The position numbers and the translations under genes were made by a program. From NCBI GenBank assembly GCA_037951105.1, contig JBAMJV010001293.1, positions 124,001-188,000 of the forward strand: a DNA stretch of 64,000 nt, given 5' to 3'. This DNA is from Echinarachnius parma. Taxonomy: Eukaryota; Echinodermata; Echinoidea; Clypeasteroida; Echinarachniidae. Below the pieces are notes generated by a model that saw only the letters and a list, made by a program, of their open reading frames with translations, was not told where the DNA came from and did not search any database. Each line of letters begins with the position of its first letter. Within the stretch, counting starts at the first letter, position 1. This document shows, one piece after another, positions 1 to 13,600 of this stretch.

Positions 1-3000
1 TTTAAAAAAATGAAAAAAAACCAATTATCAGTAAAATATATACAAGTGCCCTAGTCCACATGGACCGGGCAGCCACCTATCTCAAGTGGTCAAACATCAT
101 CAGAGGAATCCAGAATAGGTCAAATTGACCCGGTCCATGTGGTTTAAGGTTGTCAAATTGACCAATGTTAAAGGACATGAATAATATTGAAAAAATTGAA
201 AATAACAAATTATCACTGAAATAGCTAAGTGCCCCAAAGTGCCCTAGTCCACATGGACCGGGCAGCCACCTATCTCAAGTGGTCATACATCATCAGAGGA
301 ACCCAGAATAGGTCAGCTTGGCCCGGTCCATGTGGTTTAATGTGGTCAATTTGACCCTTATTAAAGGACGTGTATATTATCTAAAAAAATGGAAAATATT
401 TACATATTATCACTAAATATATATAAGTGCCCCAAAGTGCCCTAGTCCACATGGACCGGGCAGCCACCTATCTCAAGTAGTCAAACATCATTAGAGGAAC
501 CCAGAATAGGTCAGCTTGACCCGGTCCATGTGGTTTAAGGTGGTCAATTTGACCATTAATAAAGGACATGTATAATATTTAAAAAAATGAAAAAAAACAA
601 ATTATCACTAAAATATATATAAGTGCCCCAAAGTGCCCTAGTCCACATGGACCGGGCAGCCACCTATCTCAAGTTGTCAAACATCATCAGAGGAACCCAG
701 AATAGGTCAGCTTGACCCGGTCCATGTGGTTTGAGGTGGTCAATTTGACCATTAATAAAGGACATGTATAATATTTAAAAAAATGAAAAAAAACAACAAA
801 TTATCACTAAAATATATATAAGTGCCCCAAAGTGCCCTAGTCCACATGGACCGGGCAGCCACCTATCTCAAGTTGTCAAACATCATCAGAGGAACCCAGA
901 ATAGGTCAGCTTGACCCGGTCCATGTGGTTTGAGGTGGTCAAATTGACCGGTATTAAAGGACATGTATAATATTTAAAAATTGAAAATAACAAATTATCA
1001 CTAAAATATATATAAGTGCCCCAAAGTGCCCTAGTCCACATGGACCGGGAAGCCACCTATTTCAAGTGGTCAAACATCATCATAGGAACCCAGAATATGT
1101 CAGCTTGACCCGGTCCATGTGGTTTAAGGTGGTCAAATTGACCATTATTAAAGGACATGTATAATATCAAAAAAATTGAAAATAACTCATTATCACTAAA
1201 ATATATATAAGTGCCCCAAAGTGCCCTAGTCCACATGGACCGGGCAGCCACCTATCTCAAGTGGTCAAACATTATCAGAGGAACCCAGAATAGGTCAGCT
1301 TGACCCGGTCCATGTGGTTAAAGGTGGTCAAATTGACCCTTATTAAAGGACATGTATAATATCAAAAAAATTGAAAATAACTAATTATCACTAAAATATA
1401 TATAAGTGCCCCAAAGTGCCCTAGTCCACATGGACCGGGACGCCACCTATCTCAAGTGGTCAAACATCATCAGAGGAACCCAGAATAGGTCAGCTTGACC
1501 CGGTCCATGTGGTTTAAGGTGATCAAATTGACCATTATTAAAGGACATGTATAATATTTTTAAAAAAATGAAAATATCAAATTATCAGTAAAATATATAT
1601 CAGTGCCCCAAAGTGCCCTAGTCCACATGGACCGGGCAGCCACCTATCTCAAGTTGTCAAACATCATCAGAGGAACACAGAATAGGTCAGCTTGACCCGG
1701 TTCATGTGGTTTGAGGTGGTGAAATTGACCATTATTAAAGGACATGTATAATATTTAAAAAAAATGAAAATATCAAATTATCAGTAAAATATATATAAGT
1801 GCCCCAAAGTGCCCTAGTCCACATGGACCGGGCAGCCATCTATCTCAAATTGTCAAACATCATCAGAGGAACCCAGAATAGGTCAGCTTGGCCCGGTCCA
1901 TGTGGTTTAAGGTGGTCAAATTGACCATTATTAAAGGACATGTATAATATTTAAAAAAAAATGAAAATATCAAATTATCACTAAAATATATATAAGTGCC
2001 CCAAAGTGCCCTAGTCCACATGGACCGGGCAGCCACCTATCTCAAGTGGTCAAACATTATCAGAGGAACCCAGAATAGGTCAGCTTGACCCGGTCCATGT
2101 GGTTAAAGGTGGTCAAATTGACCCTTATTAAAGGACATGTATAATATCAAAAAAATTGAAAATAACTAATTATCACTAAAATATATATAAGTGCCCCAAA
2201 GTGCCCTAGTCCACATGGACCGGGACGCCACCTATCTCAAGTGGTCAAACATCATCAGAGGAACCCAGAATAGGTCAGCTTGACCCGGTCCATGTGGTTT
2301 GAGTTGGTCAAATTGACCGGTATTAAAGGACATGTATAATATTTAAAAATTGAAAATAACAAATTATCACTAAAATATATATAAGTGCCCCAAAGTGCCC
2401 TAGTCCACATGGACCGGGCAGCCACCTATCTCAAGTTGTCAAACATCATCAGAGAAACCCAGAATAGGTCAGCTTGACCCGGTCCATGCGGTTTAAGGTG
2501 GTCAATTTGACCATTATTAAAGGACATGTATAATATTAAAAAAAGAATGAAAATATCAAATTATCAGTAAAATATATATAAGTGCCCCAAAGTGCCCTAG
2601 TCCACATGGACCGGGGAGCCACCTATCTCAAATTGTCAAACATCATCAGAGGAACCCAGAATAGGTCAGCTTGACCCGGTCCATGCGGTTAAAGGTGGTC
2701 AATTTGACCATTATTAAAGGACATGTATAATATTTTTAAAAAAATGAAAATATCAAATTATCAGTAAAATATATATCAGTGCCCCAAAGTGCCCTAGTCC
2801 ACATGGACCGGGCAGCCACCTATCTCAAGTTGTCAAACATCATCAGAGGAACCCAGAATAGGTCAGCTTGACCCGGTCCATGCGGTTTAAGGTGGTCAAT
2901 TTGACCAATATTAAAGGACATGTATAATATTTATAAAAAAAAGTGAAAATATCAAATTATCAGTAAAATATTTATAAGTGCCCCAAAGTGCCCTAGTCCA

Positions 3001-3498
3001 CATGGACCGGGCAGCCACCTATCTCAAGTTGTCGAACATCATCAGAGGAACACAGAATAGGTCAGCTTGACCCGGTCCATGTGGTTTGAGGTGGTTAAAT
3101 TGACCATTATTAAAGGACATGTATAATATTTAAAAAAAATGAAAATATCAAATTATCAGTAAAATATATATAAGTGCCCCAAAGTGCCCTAGTCCACGTG
3201 GACCGGGCAGCCACCTATCTCAAGTTGTCAAACATCATCAGAGAAACCCAGAATAGGTCAGCTTGACCCGGTCCATGTGGTTTGAGGTGGTCAATTTGAC
3301 CGTTATTAAAGGACATGTATATTATTTTTAAAAAGTTGAAAATATTAACACATTACCACTAAAATATATACAAGCGCCCCAAAGTGCCCTAGTCCACATG
3401 GACCGGGCAGCCACCTATCTCAAGTGGTCAAACATCATCAGAGGAACACAGAATAGGTCAGCTTGACCCGGTCCATGTGGTATGAGGTGGTCAAATTG
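1..3498. repeat. Satellite array, arm 1 (about 18 units of ~195 bp)
   Basis: Head-to-tail tandem repeat that already runs at the left edge, so its start lies outside the window. About 18 units carry the motif CCACATGGACCGGG, spaced 191-200 bp. Each unit holds CCACATGGACCGGG and, about 70 bp on, its reverse complement CCCGGTCCATGTGG, then the palindrome-like GGTCAAATTGACC, a conserved AAAGGACATGTATAATAT and an A/T-rich stretch that varies most. Variants recur at multi-unit spacing: the form GGGACGCCACC appears at 1437 and 2222, four units apart. Open frames of 60-70 codons across the units are repeats of one another and not genes. Confidence 0.95.
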
Positions 3499-6400
3499 AC
3501 CGGTATTTGACCACCTTAAACCACATGGACCGGGCCAAGCTGACCTATTCTGAGTTTCTCTGATGATGTTTGACCACTTGAGATAGGTGGCTGCCCGGTC
3601 CATGTGGACTAGGGCACTTTGGGGCACTTAATATTAGTAATAATTTGTTATTTTCAATTTTGTTTAATATTATACATGTCCTTTAATAATCGTCAATCTG
3701 ACCACCTTTAACCACATGGACCGGGTCAAGCTGACCTATTCTGGGTTCCTCTGATGATGTTTGACCACTTGAGATAGGTGGCTGCCCGGTCCATGTGGAC
3801 TAGGGCACTTTGGGGCACTTGTATATATTTTAGTGGTAATGTGTTAATATTTTCAACTTTTTAAAAATAATATACATGTCCTTTAATAATGGTCAAATTG
3901 ACCACCGTAAACCACATGGACCGGGTCAAGCTGACATATTCTGGGTTCCTCTAATGATGTTTGACCACTTGAAATAGGTGGCTTCCCGGTCCATGTGGAC
4001 TAGGGCACTTTGGGGCACTTATATATATTTTAGTGATAATTTGTTATTTTCTATTTTTAAATATTATACATGTCCTTTAATACCGGTCAATTTGACCACC
4101 TCATACCACATGGACCGGGTCAAGCTGACCTATTCTGGGTTCCTCTGATGATGTTTGACCACTTGAGATAGGTGGCTGCCCGGTCCATATGGACTAGGGC
4201 ACTTTAGGGCACTTATATATATTTAAGTGATAATTTGATATTTTCATTTTTTTAAATATTATACGTGTCCTTTAATAATGGTCAATTTGATCACCTTAAA
4301 CCACATGGACCGGGTCAAGCTGACCTATTCTGGGTTCCTCTGATGATGTTTGACCACTTGAGATAGGTGGCTGCCCGGTCCATGTGGACTAGGGCACTTT
4401 GGGGCACTTATATATATTTAAGTGATAATTTGTTATTTTCAATTTTTGTGATATTATACATGTCCTTTAATAATGGTCAAATTGACCACCGTAAACCACA
4501 TGGACCGGGTCAAGCTGACCTATTCTGGGTTCCTCTGATAATGTTTGACCACTTGAGATAGGTGGCTGCCCGGTCCATGTGGACTAGGGCACTTTGGGAC
4601 ACTTATATATATTTTAGTGATAATTTGTTTTTTTTTCATTTTTTTGAAATATTATACATGTCCTTTATTAATGGTCAATTTGACCACCTCAAACCACATG
4701 GACCGGGTCAAGCTGACCTATTCTGGGTTTCTCTGATGATGTTTGACAACTTGAGATAGGTGGCTGCCCGGTCCATGTGGACTAGGGCACTTTGGGGCAC
4801 TTATATATATTTTACTGATAATTTGATATTTTCATTTTTTTTAAATATTATACATGTCCTTTAATAATGGTCAATTTCACCACCTCAAACCACATGAACC
4901 GGGTCAAGCTGACCTATTCTGTGTTCCTCTGATGATGTTCGACAACTTGAGATAGGTGGCTGCCCGGTCCATGTGGACTAGGGCACTTTGGGGCACTTAT
5001 AAATATTTTACTGATAATTTGATATTTTCAATTTTTAAATATTATACATGTCCTTTAATACCGGTCAATTTGACCAGTTCAAACCACATGGACCGGGTCA
5101 AGCTGACCTATTCTGAGTTCCTCTGATGATGTTTGACCAATTGAGATAGGTGGCTGCCCGGTCCATGTGGACTAGGGCACTTTGGGACACTTATATATAT
5201 TTTAGTGATAATTTGTTTTTTTTTCATTTTTTTGAAATATTATACATGTCCTTTATTAATGGTCAATTTGACCACCTCAAACCACATGGACCGGGTCAAG
5301 CTGACCTATTCTGGGTTTCTCTGATGATGTTTGACAACTTGAGATAGGTGGCTGCCCGGTCCATGTGGACTAGGGCACTTTGGGGCACTTATATATATTT
5401 TAGTGATAATTTGTTATTTTCTAATTTTAAATATTATACATGTCCTTTAATACCGGTCAATTTGACCAACTCAAACCACATGGACCGGGTCAAGCTGACC
5501 TATTCTGAGTTCCTCTGATGATGTTTGACCACTTGAGATAGGTGGCTGCCCGGTCCATGTGGACTAGGGCACTTTGGGGCACTTATATATATTTTAGTGA
5601 TAATTTGTTATTTTCTAATTTTAAATATTATACATGTCCTTTAATACCGGTCAATTTGACCAACTCAAACCACATGGACCGGGTCAAGCTGACCTATTCT
5701 GAGTTCCTCTGATGATGTTTGACCACTTGAGATAGGTGGCTGCCCGGTCCATGTGGACTAGGGCACTTTGGGGCACTTATATATATTTTACTGATAATTT
5801 GATATTTTCATTTTTTTAAAAATATTATACATGTCCTTTACTAATGGTCAAATTGACCACCTTAAACCGCATGGACCGGGTCAAGCTGACCTATTCTGGG
5901 TTCCTCTGATGATGTTTGACAATTTGAGATAGATGGCTGCCTGGTCCATGTGGACTAGGGCACTTTGGGGCACTTATATATATATTTTAGTGATAATTTG
6001 TTATTTTCTATTTTTAAATATTATACATGTCCTTTAATACCGGTCAATTTGACCACCTCAAACCACATGGACCGGGTCAAGCTGACCTATTCTGAGTTCC
6101 TCTGATGATGTTTGACCACTTGAGATAGGTGGCTGCCCGGTCCATGTGGACTAGGGCACTTTGGGGCACTTATATATATTTTAGTGATAATTTGTTATTT
6201 TCTATTTTAAAATATTATACATGTCCTTTAATACCGGTCAATTTGACCAACTCAAACCACATGGACCGGGTCAAGCTGACCTATTCTGGGTTCCTCTTAT
6301 GATGTTTGACCACTTGAGATAGGTGGCTGCCCGGTCCATGTGGACTAGGGCACTTTGGGGCACTTATATATATTTTAGTGATAATTTGTTATTTTCTATT

Positions 6401-8204
6401 TTTAAATATTATACATGTCCTTTAATACCGGTCAATTTGACCAACTCAAACCACATGGACCGGGTCAAGCTGACCTATTCTGAGTTCCTCTGATGATGTT
6501 TGACCACTTGAGATAGGTGGCTGCCCGGTCCATGTGGACTAGGGCACTTTGGGGCACTTATATATATTTTAGTGATAATTTGTTATTTTCTAATTTTAAA
6601 TATTATACATGTCCTTTAATACCGGTCAATTTGACCAACTCAAACCACATGGACCGGGTCAAGCTGACCTATTCTGAGTTCCTCTGATGATGTTTGACCA
6701 CTTGAGATAGGTGGCTGCCCGGTCCATGTGGACTAGGGCACTTTGGGGCACTTATATATATTTTAGTGATAATTTGTTATTTTCTAATTTTAAATATTAT
6801 ACATGTCCTTTAATACCGGTCAATTTGACCAACTCAAACCACATGGACCGGGTCAAGCTGACCTATTCTGAGTTCCTCTGATGATGTTTGACCACTTGAG
6901 ATAGGTGGCTGCCCGGTCCATGTGGACTAGGGCACTTTGGGGCACTTATATATATTTTACTGATAATTTGATATTTTCATTTTTTTAAAAATATTATACA
7001 TGTCCTTTACTAATGGTCAAATTGACCACCTTAAACCGCATGGACCGGGTCAAGCTGACCTATTCTGGGTTCCTCTGATGATGTTTGACAATTTGAGATA
7101 GATGGCTGCCTGGTCCATGTGGACTAGGGCACTTTGGGGCACTTATATATATATTTTAGTGATAATTTGTTATTTTCTATTTTTAAATATTATACATGTC
7201 CTTTAATACCGGTCAATTTGACCACCTCAAACCACATGGACCGGGTCAAGCTGACCTATTCTGAGTTCCTCTGATGATGTTTGACCACTTGAGATAGGTG
7301 GCTGCCCGGTCCATGTGGACTAGGGCACTTTGGGGCACTTATATATATTTTAGTGATAATTTGTTATTTTCTATTTTAAAATATTATACATGTCCTTTAA
7401 TACCGGTCAATTTGACCAACTCAAACCACATGGACCGGGTCAAGCTGACCTATTCTGAGTTCCTCTGATGATGTTTGACCACTTGAGATAGGTGGCTGCC
7501 CGGTCCATGTGGACTAGGGCACTTTGGGGCACTTATATATATTTTACTGATAATTTGATATTTTCATTTTTTTAAAAATATTATACATGTCCTTTACTAA
7601 TGGTCAAATTGACCACCTTAAACCGCATGGACCGGGTCAAGCTGACCTATTCTGGGTTCCTCTGATGATGTTTGACAATTTGAGATAGATGGCTGCCTGG
7701 TCCATGTGGACTAGGGCACTTTGGGGCACTTATATATATATTTTAGTGATAATTTGTTATTTACTATTTTTAAATATTATACATGTCCTTTAATACCGGT
7801 CAATTTGACCACCTCAAACCACATGGACCGGGTCAAGCTGACCTATTCTGAGTTCCTCTGATGATGTTTGACCACTTGAGATAGGTGGCTGCCCGGTCCA
7901 TGTGGACTAGGGCACTTTGGGGCACTTATATATATTTTAGTGATAATTTGTTTTTTTCATTTTTTTAAATATTATACATGTCCTTTAATAATGGTCAATT
8001 TGACCATCTTAAACCACATGGACCGGGTCAAGCTGACCCATTCTGGGTTCCTCTTATGATCGTTTGACCACCTGAGATAGGTGGCTGCCCGCGCCGGTCC
8101 ATGTGGACTAGGGCACTTTGGGGCACCGTATATTTGAATAAATTATGTTTTCTTGCTTTTTTTCCTTTTAATATGCATGTCCGTGAATAATATGTTCAAT
8201 TGAC
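3499..8204. repeat. Satellite array, arm 2, inverted (about 24 units)
   Basis: The same unit in the opposite orientation. About 24 units carry GGTCCATGTGGACTAGGGC. The switch lies at about 3489-3515, where GAGGTGGTCAAAT on one side faces ATTTGACCACCTTA on the other around TGACCGGT. Higher-order repeats are plain: a variant with AGATGGCTGCCTGG occurs at 5931, 7100 and 7687, that is steps of 1169 and 587 bp (six and three units), with the neighbouring units copied too. The last units decay between 8060 and 8204 and stop at TTGACCACC, against a C-rich tract. Confidence 0.95.
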
Positions 8205-8245
8205 CACCCCCCCCCCCCTCCCCTCCGCCCCCCTCCCCCCTCCCT
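8205..8245. repeat. C-rich tract at the satellite edge
   Basis: Run of C with a few T and G, directly abutting the last decayed satellite unit. Many elements in this window also end in or carry long G/C homopolymers. Confidence 0.8.
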
Positions 8246-8343
8246 TAGCCTCATGCAGCTCCGCTCCTGGACCTGGTCCCTCTAATCTCTACGCACGCAT
8301 AACGGCTGCGTGATCGAGTGATGTGTGTTGAACGACGAAAAAC

Positions 8344-8400
8344 CGAATAAGTAAATGAATATCGAATAAGTAAATGAATATCGAATAAGTAAACGATCGA
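8344..8400. repeat. 19-bp tandem repeat
   Basis: Three head-to-tail copies of CGAATAAGTAAATGAATAT, the third diverging after 14 bases. Confidence 0.85.
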
Positions 8401-9231
8401 ATATCCAATAAGGAAAAAGTAACTAACTTCAGCCCGGTAAATTCATGTAGCAATTAGATGGAACTAACACATTTTATGCAAATGGCTGTGAATCATTGCA
8501 CGTATTTGCGAGTATAATGAATGTGATTTGGATTTATTTTTGCGTTGACGTTGTTGACTGTCGATCGAATGGTACCAGCTGTGTACGGTATTATACCGGT
8601 ACTATCCCGATCGAGCTAATTCAGTGACTGTCGCCTGTGCTATCTGATGACTGTGCATATCATATCGATACGTGTGTACTGAGTGTGTGATCTGTGAATG
8701 ACTGAAGCGAAATAAATCAAGGTAGGCGTGCAGTTATTAATTTGATTGTCTTTACATGCACTGAAAAAAGTGGTACTATTTGATGAGTGATGACGATGTC
8801 TGATGACGACAGCTGGATGACGATACATGCGATAATCGATTGACGATATGCTTCTGACTCGGTGACTGAATGAATGTCGTCGATCATGTTCGAGACGATG
8901 TCGATGATATTCAATTTCAATCACAATGACTTCAGTTATTCACAGACAAAGTGACAGTGTCAATAGTCATGAATCATTTTGCCTTTTGGGGATAAATCGG
9001 CTATTGGCATACTCTACTAAAGTAAAACAAAGCCGAAGGCGAAGCTGGCAAAACTAACATACCCATGACCACATGAGCTGAGCTACATGACAAAAAGAAT
9101 GGATGCTCCATGCAATTCGTATAGCTAGAGCATCCGGTTTCTGTTTGTCACGCACGCTTTAGTCTACTCTAGAGTCGAGATTTAATGCCAATAACTTTTT
9201 AAAAAAACAAATTAACTGCTTGCCTTGGGCT

Positions 9232-9275
9232 GGCCAAGTCAACCAAGTCGACCAAGTCAACCAAGCTTGGTTGAC
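9232..9275. repeat. Short CAACCAAGT tandem with inverted end
   Basis: Several units of a 9-10 bp repeat (GTCAACCAA, GTCGACCAA) followed by the inverse GGTTGACTT, so the stretch can also fold back. Confidence 0.7.
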
Positions 9276-9575
9276 TTTTTATTTTTTATTTTTTACTCAT
9301 TTTTGTTTCAGTTAGAATCAATTTCATTTCTGCAATTACTAACATATTTTGAGGGTCCTTGTTGTGGGCTTAAAGTTATACCAAAACTAGTTACCGTATG
9401 TCTTGTTGCAACTCACTTGCAAGCCGTGAAATATACTCTTTTGAAATAGACTGCTTTGCCTGGAGAGGTGGCCAAGTTTAAGCGCATAAAGGTACAAAAT
9501 AGTTTCCATACTTTATTTGAAATAAATGTTGCGTTCATGATAAAGTTTTAAAACTGTAATTAACTGTAATTTAAA

Positions 9576-9603
9576 ACTTTTTCCCCCCTCTTTCTTCATT
9601 CAG
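9576..9603 (+). other. Splice acceptor in the 5' UTR
   Basis: A pyrimidine-rich tract (CCCCCCTCTTTCTTCATT) ends in CAG at 9601-9603, 18 bases before the start codon. It is a better acceptor than several used ones in this gene and suggests an untranslated upstream exon. An in-frame TAA at 9604-9606 shows that coding does not extend further upstream. Confidence 0.65.
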
Positions 9604-9621
9604 TAAAACAACATCTTAAAA

Positions 9622-10623
9622 ATGGGGACAGCCTCGCCTGACCCGCTGCAGAAGCTGTGCCTTGATTTCGTAGCGAGGAACCTGCCAAAATTCTGCCTGG
9701 AATATGCCTCACTGGAGAATGAACACAACGAACCAAAGCTCCTGCTGAAATCCCTGGAGGTGAAACTGCACCGCGAGTTGGCCGAGCAGCTGCTAAGAAC
9801 ACTGAGCCAGACGAGGCAACTGAGAGACTCTACGCTCAGCCTATTCGCCAACCAGAATCTGGTGTCCATCAGGAAAGCATGCATCCGTAATGCTTCGCTC
9901 AGCTCGAGAGGGCTCCGCGCTCTCTCGGGACACCAGCTCATCGAACTCGACGCGGCTGGCGTCCGGAACGTCAATGTGAACGATATAATCGGTGCACTGG
10001 GCGAATGGACGCGCAGGAACCTCCGGTCACTCAATGTCAGTAACTGCACGTTCATGAACAACTCCAAGTTCTGCATCGTGATCTCGCTCCCGCAACTCAG
10101 ACATCTGCGTCACCTCAACGTCAGCTACACCGAGTTCGGGAACAACCTCGGACTGGAGTGGGTCGCAGAGGGGCTTGTGCACCTGGAGAGCTTGGACATA
10201 TCCGGCACTCTCGTGTACAACATCGCCCCGCTCACCAAGTTCAAACGCCTCCGATCCCTGTCCATGTTCCACACGCGGGTCGCAGAAAAAGACATTCCCT
10301 CCACTGTAGCGCAGCTGCCAGAACTGCGACACCTTGACATCTCACAGGACGTGCATCAGGTCAGAGACAGGACGCCTGAGGGCGGCATCAATGTGATTCT
10401 CAATTCAGACGACATCGTCCCCCACCTCATGTCCCTTGACATCTCGGGGCGAGACTCGATCAACGAGGAGGCGCTAAGATACTTTGTCACGAACAGGCCG
10501 CGGTTAAAGTTCTTGGGACTGACAGAGACTCATAGCCTGTCGAAGGACAGGCAAACAACCAAAGATCTGTCTGCTGAGGATTATTTAGCAGAGAATCACA
10601 GACTCTATAGGCCTGATCTCAAG
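9622..10623 (+). CDS. ZYG11B-like exon 1 (first coding exon)
   Basis: It encodes residues 1-334: the BC/VHL-type box and the whole leucine-rich repeat part. One uninterrupted 1-kb exon, ending AAG|GTAATG in phase 0 after RPDLK. Reading on past the donor gives a stop 14 codons later, so the 347-codon open frame here overstates the exon. Codon use is clearly G/C-richer than the flanks, as expected of real coding sequence. Confidence 0.95.
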
Positions 10624-13600
10624 GTAATGCCCCTGGAGACCTCGGGTTTGCAACCTGATGGTTGATTGGATCATTGGTCAGAACCAATGAATGTTGCATA
10701 CAATTTGTTAGCCTTCTGTAATCAGGATTTCATAGCTCATTTTTTTATTTTTTATGCTTTGTCATTGTCATGCTGAGATTTTTCTTTTAAAAGTAGTACA
10801 ATGAAACCCGAACAAATTGTTTGCACTATAGAGTATAGGACACTAAATATGATGAATAGTCTCTGAAAGTTTGAGCGCGATCGGTCAAGAAATTTAGACA
10901 ACTATGGCTCTTTGAAAATAGCCATTTATTTCTACAAGTGACACAAATTGGAAAACGCACTCTGGTCAAGTTGTGGACGACTCCCCATCTCAGTTTTGTA
11001 CACAAAATTCAATTTTATTTCAATTTTCTCAAAGTATGTTTACCCTTCGTGTGATTTCAGTATATTGCAGAATGCCTAATTTATACACAACTTATCATGG
11101 GTGAAAAAATGTGTACACAAAACAGGGAGTTGTCCATAAACTTCCCTGCATACATTAATTGCCAATTTTTTAGTCTTAGAAAAAAAAGACATCGCTAAAG
11201 AGCCATAGTTTTCTTGTTTCTTGCCCGATTCTGCTCTAACTTTCAGATATTATTCCTCCTAATCTCTTTGAGTGTATGAAAGCAACAGTTTGCGTGAGTT
11301 GAATTGTACTTTAAATAGGTTTGAAAACTTGTAATCAGAACGCTCCAGTGCACATGGGCGTAAATTTGTTCGGAAAGCACAATGCATTGGGGGGGCGAGC
11401 AATTGTTCACAAACAATGCTCGCCCCTCCAATGCATTGTGTTTTCCGAACAGATAATTTACGTCAGTGCCAGTGCATGACAATAACAGTGCATTTTTTTA
11501 GATAGTTTACTTAAAACTATGAACTTGCTCAATGTTATGAATCTACAATTACGGTAAGTTAAGTACTGTACTGGTTGCATCACAACAAATGATATATCAT
11601 TGTAAACAAAATAACAGGCTTTCTATACCAGTATACCAAGTATAGTGATACTGTCAAACATGAGTGTTTCAAACCTATTGGGCCGTATGCATAAAAACAA
11701 GCAATTGCTTATAAGCAATTGCTTCAAGCACAAGCAAGAGCTTGTCAAGCAAAAGATCAAGTTCAAGCAATTGCTTGAATTCATAAGCTTTTGCTTGTGC
11801 TGAAACCTTTTACTTGCGCTGCCTAAGCAATTGCTTACGTGTTGGACAAAGGATCATTACGGTTGTGCGAACATCGCACTGCAGGACAACAATGCTTCAT
11901 GCCCGACCTGGCAGCAGTATTTTTGCTTACGAAAATAGGGGGGAAACAGCACAGAGCATTAGGGGGGGTTTCTGTGCAGATCGATGGACGAAAAATGCCG
12001 TAAAAAGTCTAAAATAACAGAAATTGTATTAAATATGAAATCACAACATAACCTCTGGAATAAGGAGCTCGTAATCATCCTGAAACAGTATGAAAATTTG
12101 ATCCTAAAACGCGAATGCCCTGAGTAGGCAAGAGCTCAAGCTGGTCTGGATGTGCTTGAAAAAATGCAAGCAATTGCTTATCAAGACAAGTAAAAGGTTC
12201 GTTTTATGCATACGGTTTCAAGCAATTGCTTGTTTGGTAAGCAATTGCTTACGAGCAGTAAGCAATTGCTTGTGCTTGTAAGCAAATGCTTTTGCTTGCA
12301 AGCAATTGCTTGTTTTTATGCATACCGATTCAAGCAAAAGGCTAGCACAAGCAATTGCTTGTTTTTATGCATACGGCCCATTGTGTGGTGATTGAAACAT
12401 TAATTACAGGTGTTTGTTGATTCATTATCTTTGTTAAATCCAACTTGAATCACTTGGAGCTTTTACACTTCTATTGTTCCGTAATCCGTAATGTTTGGCT
12501 TAAATGGTAACAGAACAATTAAATGGGTTTTGATTTTTCAACCCCCCCCCCCCCCCCCCCCCCCCCCTAAATATGGAGCTATGAAATGAAAGATTAATTG
12601 AAAAATGTTCTGGAAAGCTTTTTGTACTAATTTGGTAATATATCTTGAAAGTCAAGCTGTTGATGCGAGTTAAAACGTTACCTGGAAAGGAAAGGATGCA
12701 TAATTTGTTCAACTTCATACCAATAATCAGTGAAAAAAAATACACTTGGGGCTCAGGGCAATTTAGCCCCCCAAATTGCCCCAAAAAGCCCTGAAAATCA
12801 TGAGCCGCCCTTGAAATTGCAACCAGAGTTCAATGCAATTTAAACACATTTTGAAGCGCCATTTCCATGCAGGTGAGGTTTAAAAGGGTAGTTCAGTTTT
12901 GGTATAGCACAAAATAATTTTGTTGTGAGATAATGAAAAACTGAGTGTAAATTTTGAAAGAGCATACAATTTTAATGACAGAATAAACGTTATTTGATCA
13001 AAATTGGTTCAGAAACGGCTGAAATATCAATAAATATATCAGATCGGAATAAATCTGGGCCCCAGATTTGGTTACTAAAGCTCAGCCTTACCAAAACTGT
13101 ACTACCCCTATAAAAATAAATCAACCAATGAAGTGCACTTTACTTACAAGTTAGAAATACAAATTTACAATTATAATTTCCATTCAGAATCAACCATTAA
13201 AGAAAATTGAAAACGAAGCTTAAGAAAAACATACTTTTGTACATTTTAGATGCTAGCAAGAATAGAAATGTGAATTTTCGTTTTTTTCCCTGCCAGTTTG
13301 TCACTAATTAATTGTGTGTGAATTCACCCTCGAATGTCCAGGTATCGGGCAAATCAACCGAGGAGCAGGTACTGGAAGCCCTGAGTCGGTACACGGAGCG
13401 CTCAAACTACGTGCACAAGCTTCTCTGCGCCCTCTTCAACATGACGCAGGTTCTGGAGAAACCGAGGCCGGACATCGTGAAGGTCAGTTGAACTTGAAAT
13501 TCACTTCTAGTTTCACTTTTGTTTTTCTGTTTTTTTTGCTTTTGAATGAGCAGCGTTCATGAGCATTGAAGAGGTTTTCTGGGTACTATCACACTGGTGG

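Larger units (their letters stand above)
8246..9600. other. Upstream flank of the ZYG11B-like gene
   Basis: No gene recognised. It holds a 19-bp tandem repeat (8344-8400) and a short tandem of CAACCAAGT-like units (9232-9275). Open frames on the minus strand near 8640-8924 are low-complexity reads of TGATGACGAT-rich DNA without recognisable domains. Because a splice acceptor precedes the start codon, an untranslated first exon and the promoter may lie here or outside the window, but I see no convincing core promoter. Confidence 0.5.

Noticed and set aside
1057-5347. Several 60-70 codon open frames (MAARSMWTRALW type)
   Set aside because: They are the same frame read from successive satellite units, with no conservation beyond that of the DNA repeat.
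1-8204. CRISPR-like array
   Set aside because: Units are about 195 bp and repeat along their whole length; there are no short repeats with unique spacers, and the DNA is animal.
10027-10340. Minus-strand open frames over exon 1
   Set aside because: Shadows of the real coding strand; the + frame matches ZYG11B throughout.
9622-10665. Single-exon 347-residue LRR protein
   Set aside because: The sequence past AAG|GTAATG does not match the family, and the remaining ARM-like part is found in 11 further in-phase exons.
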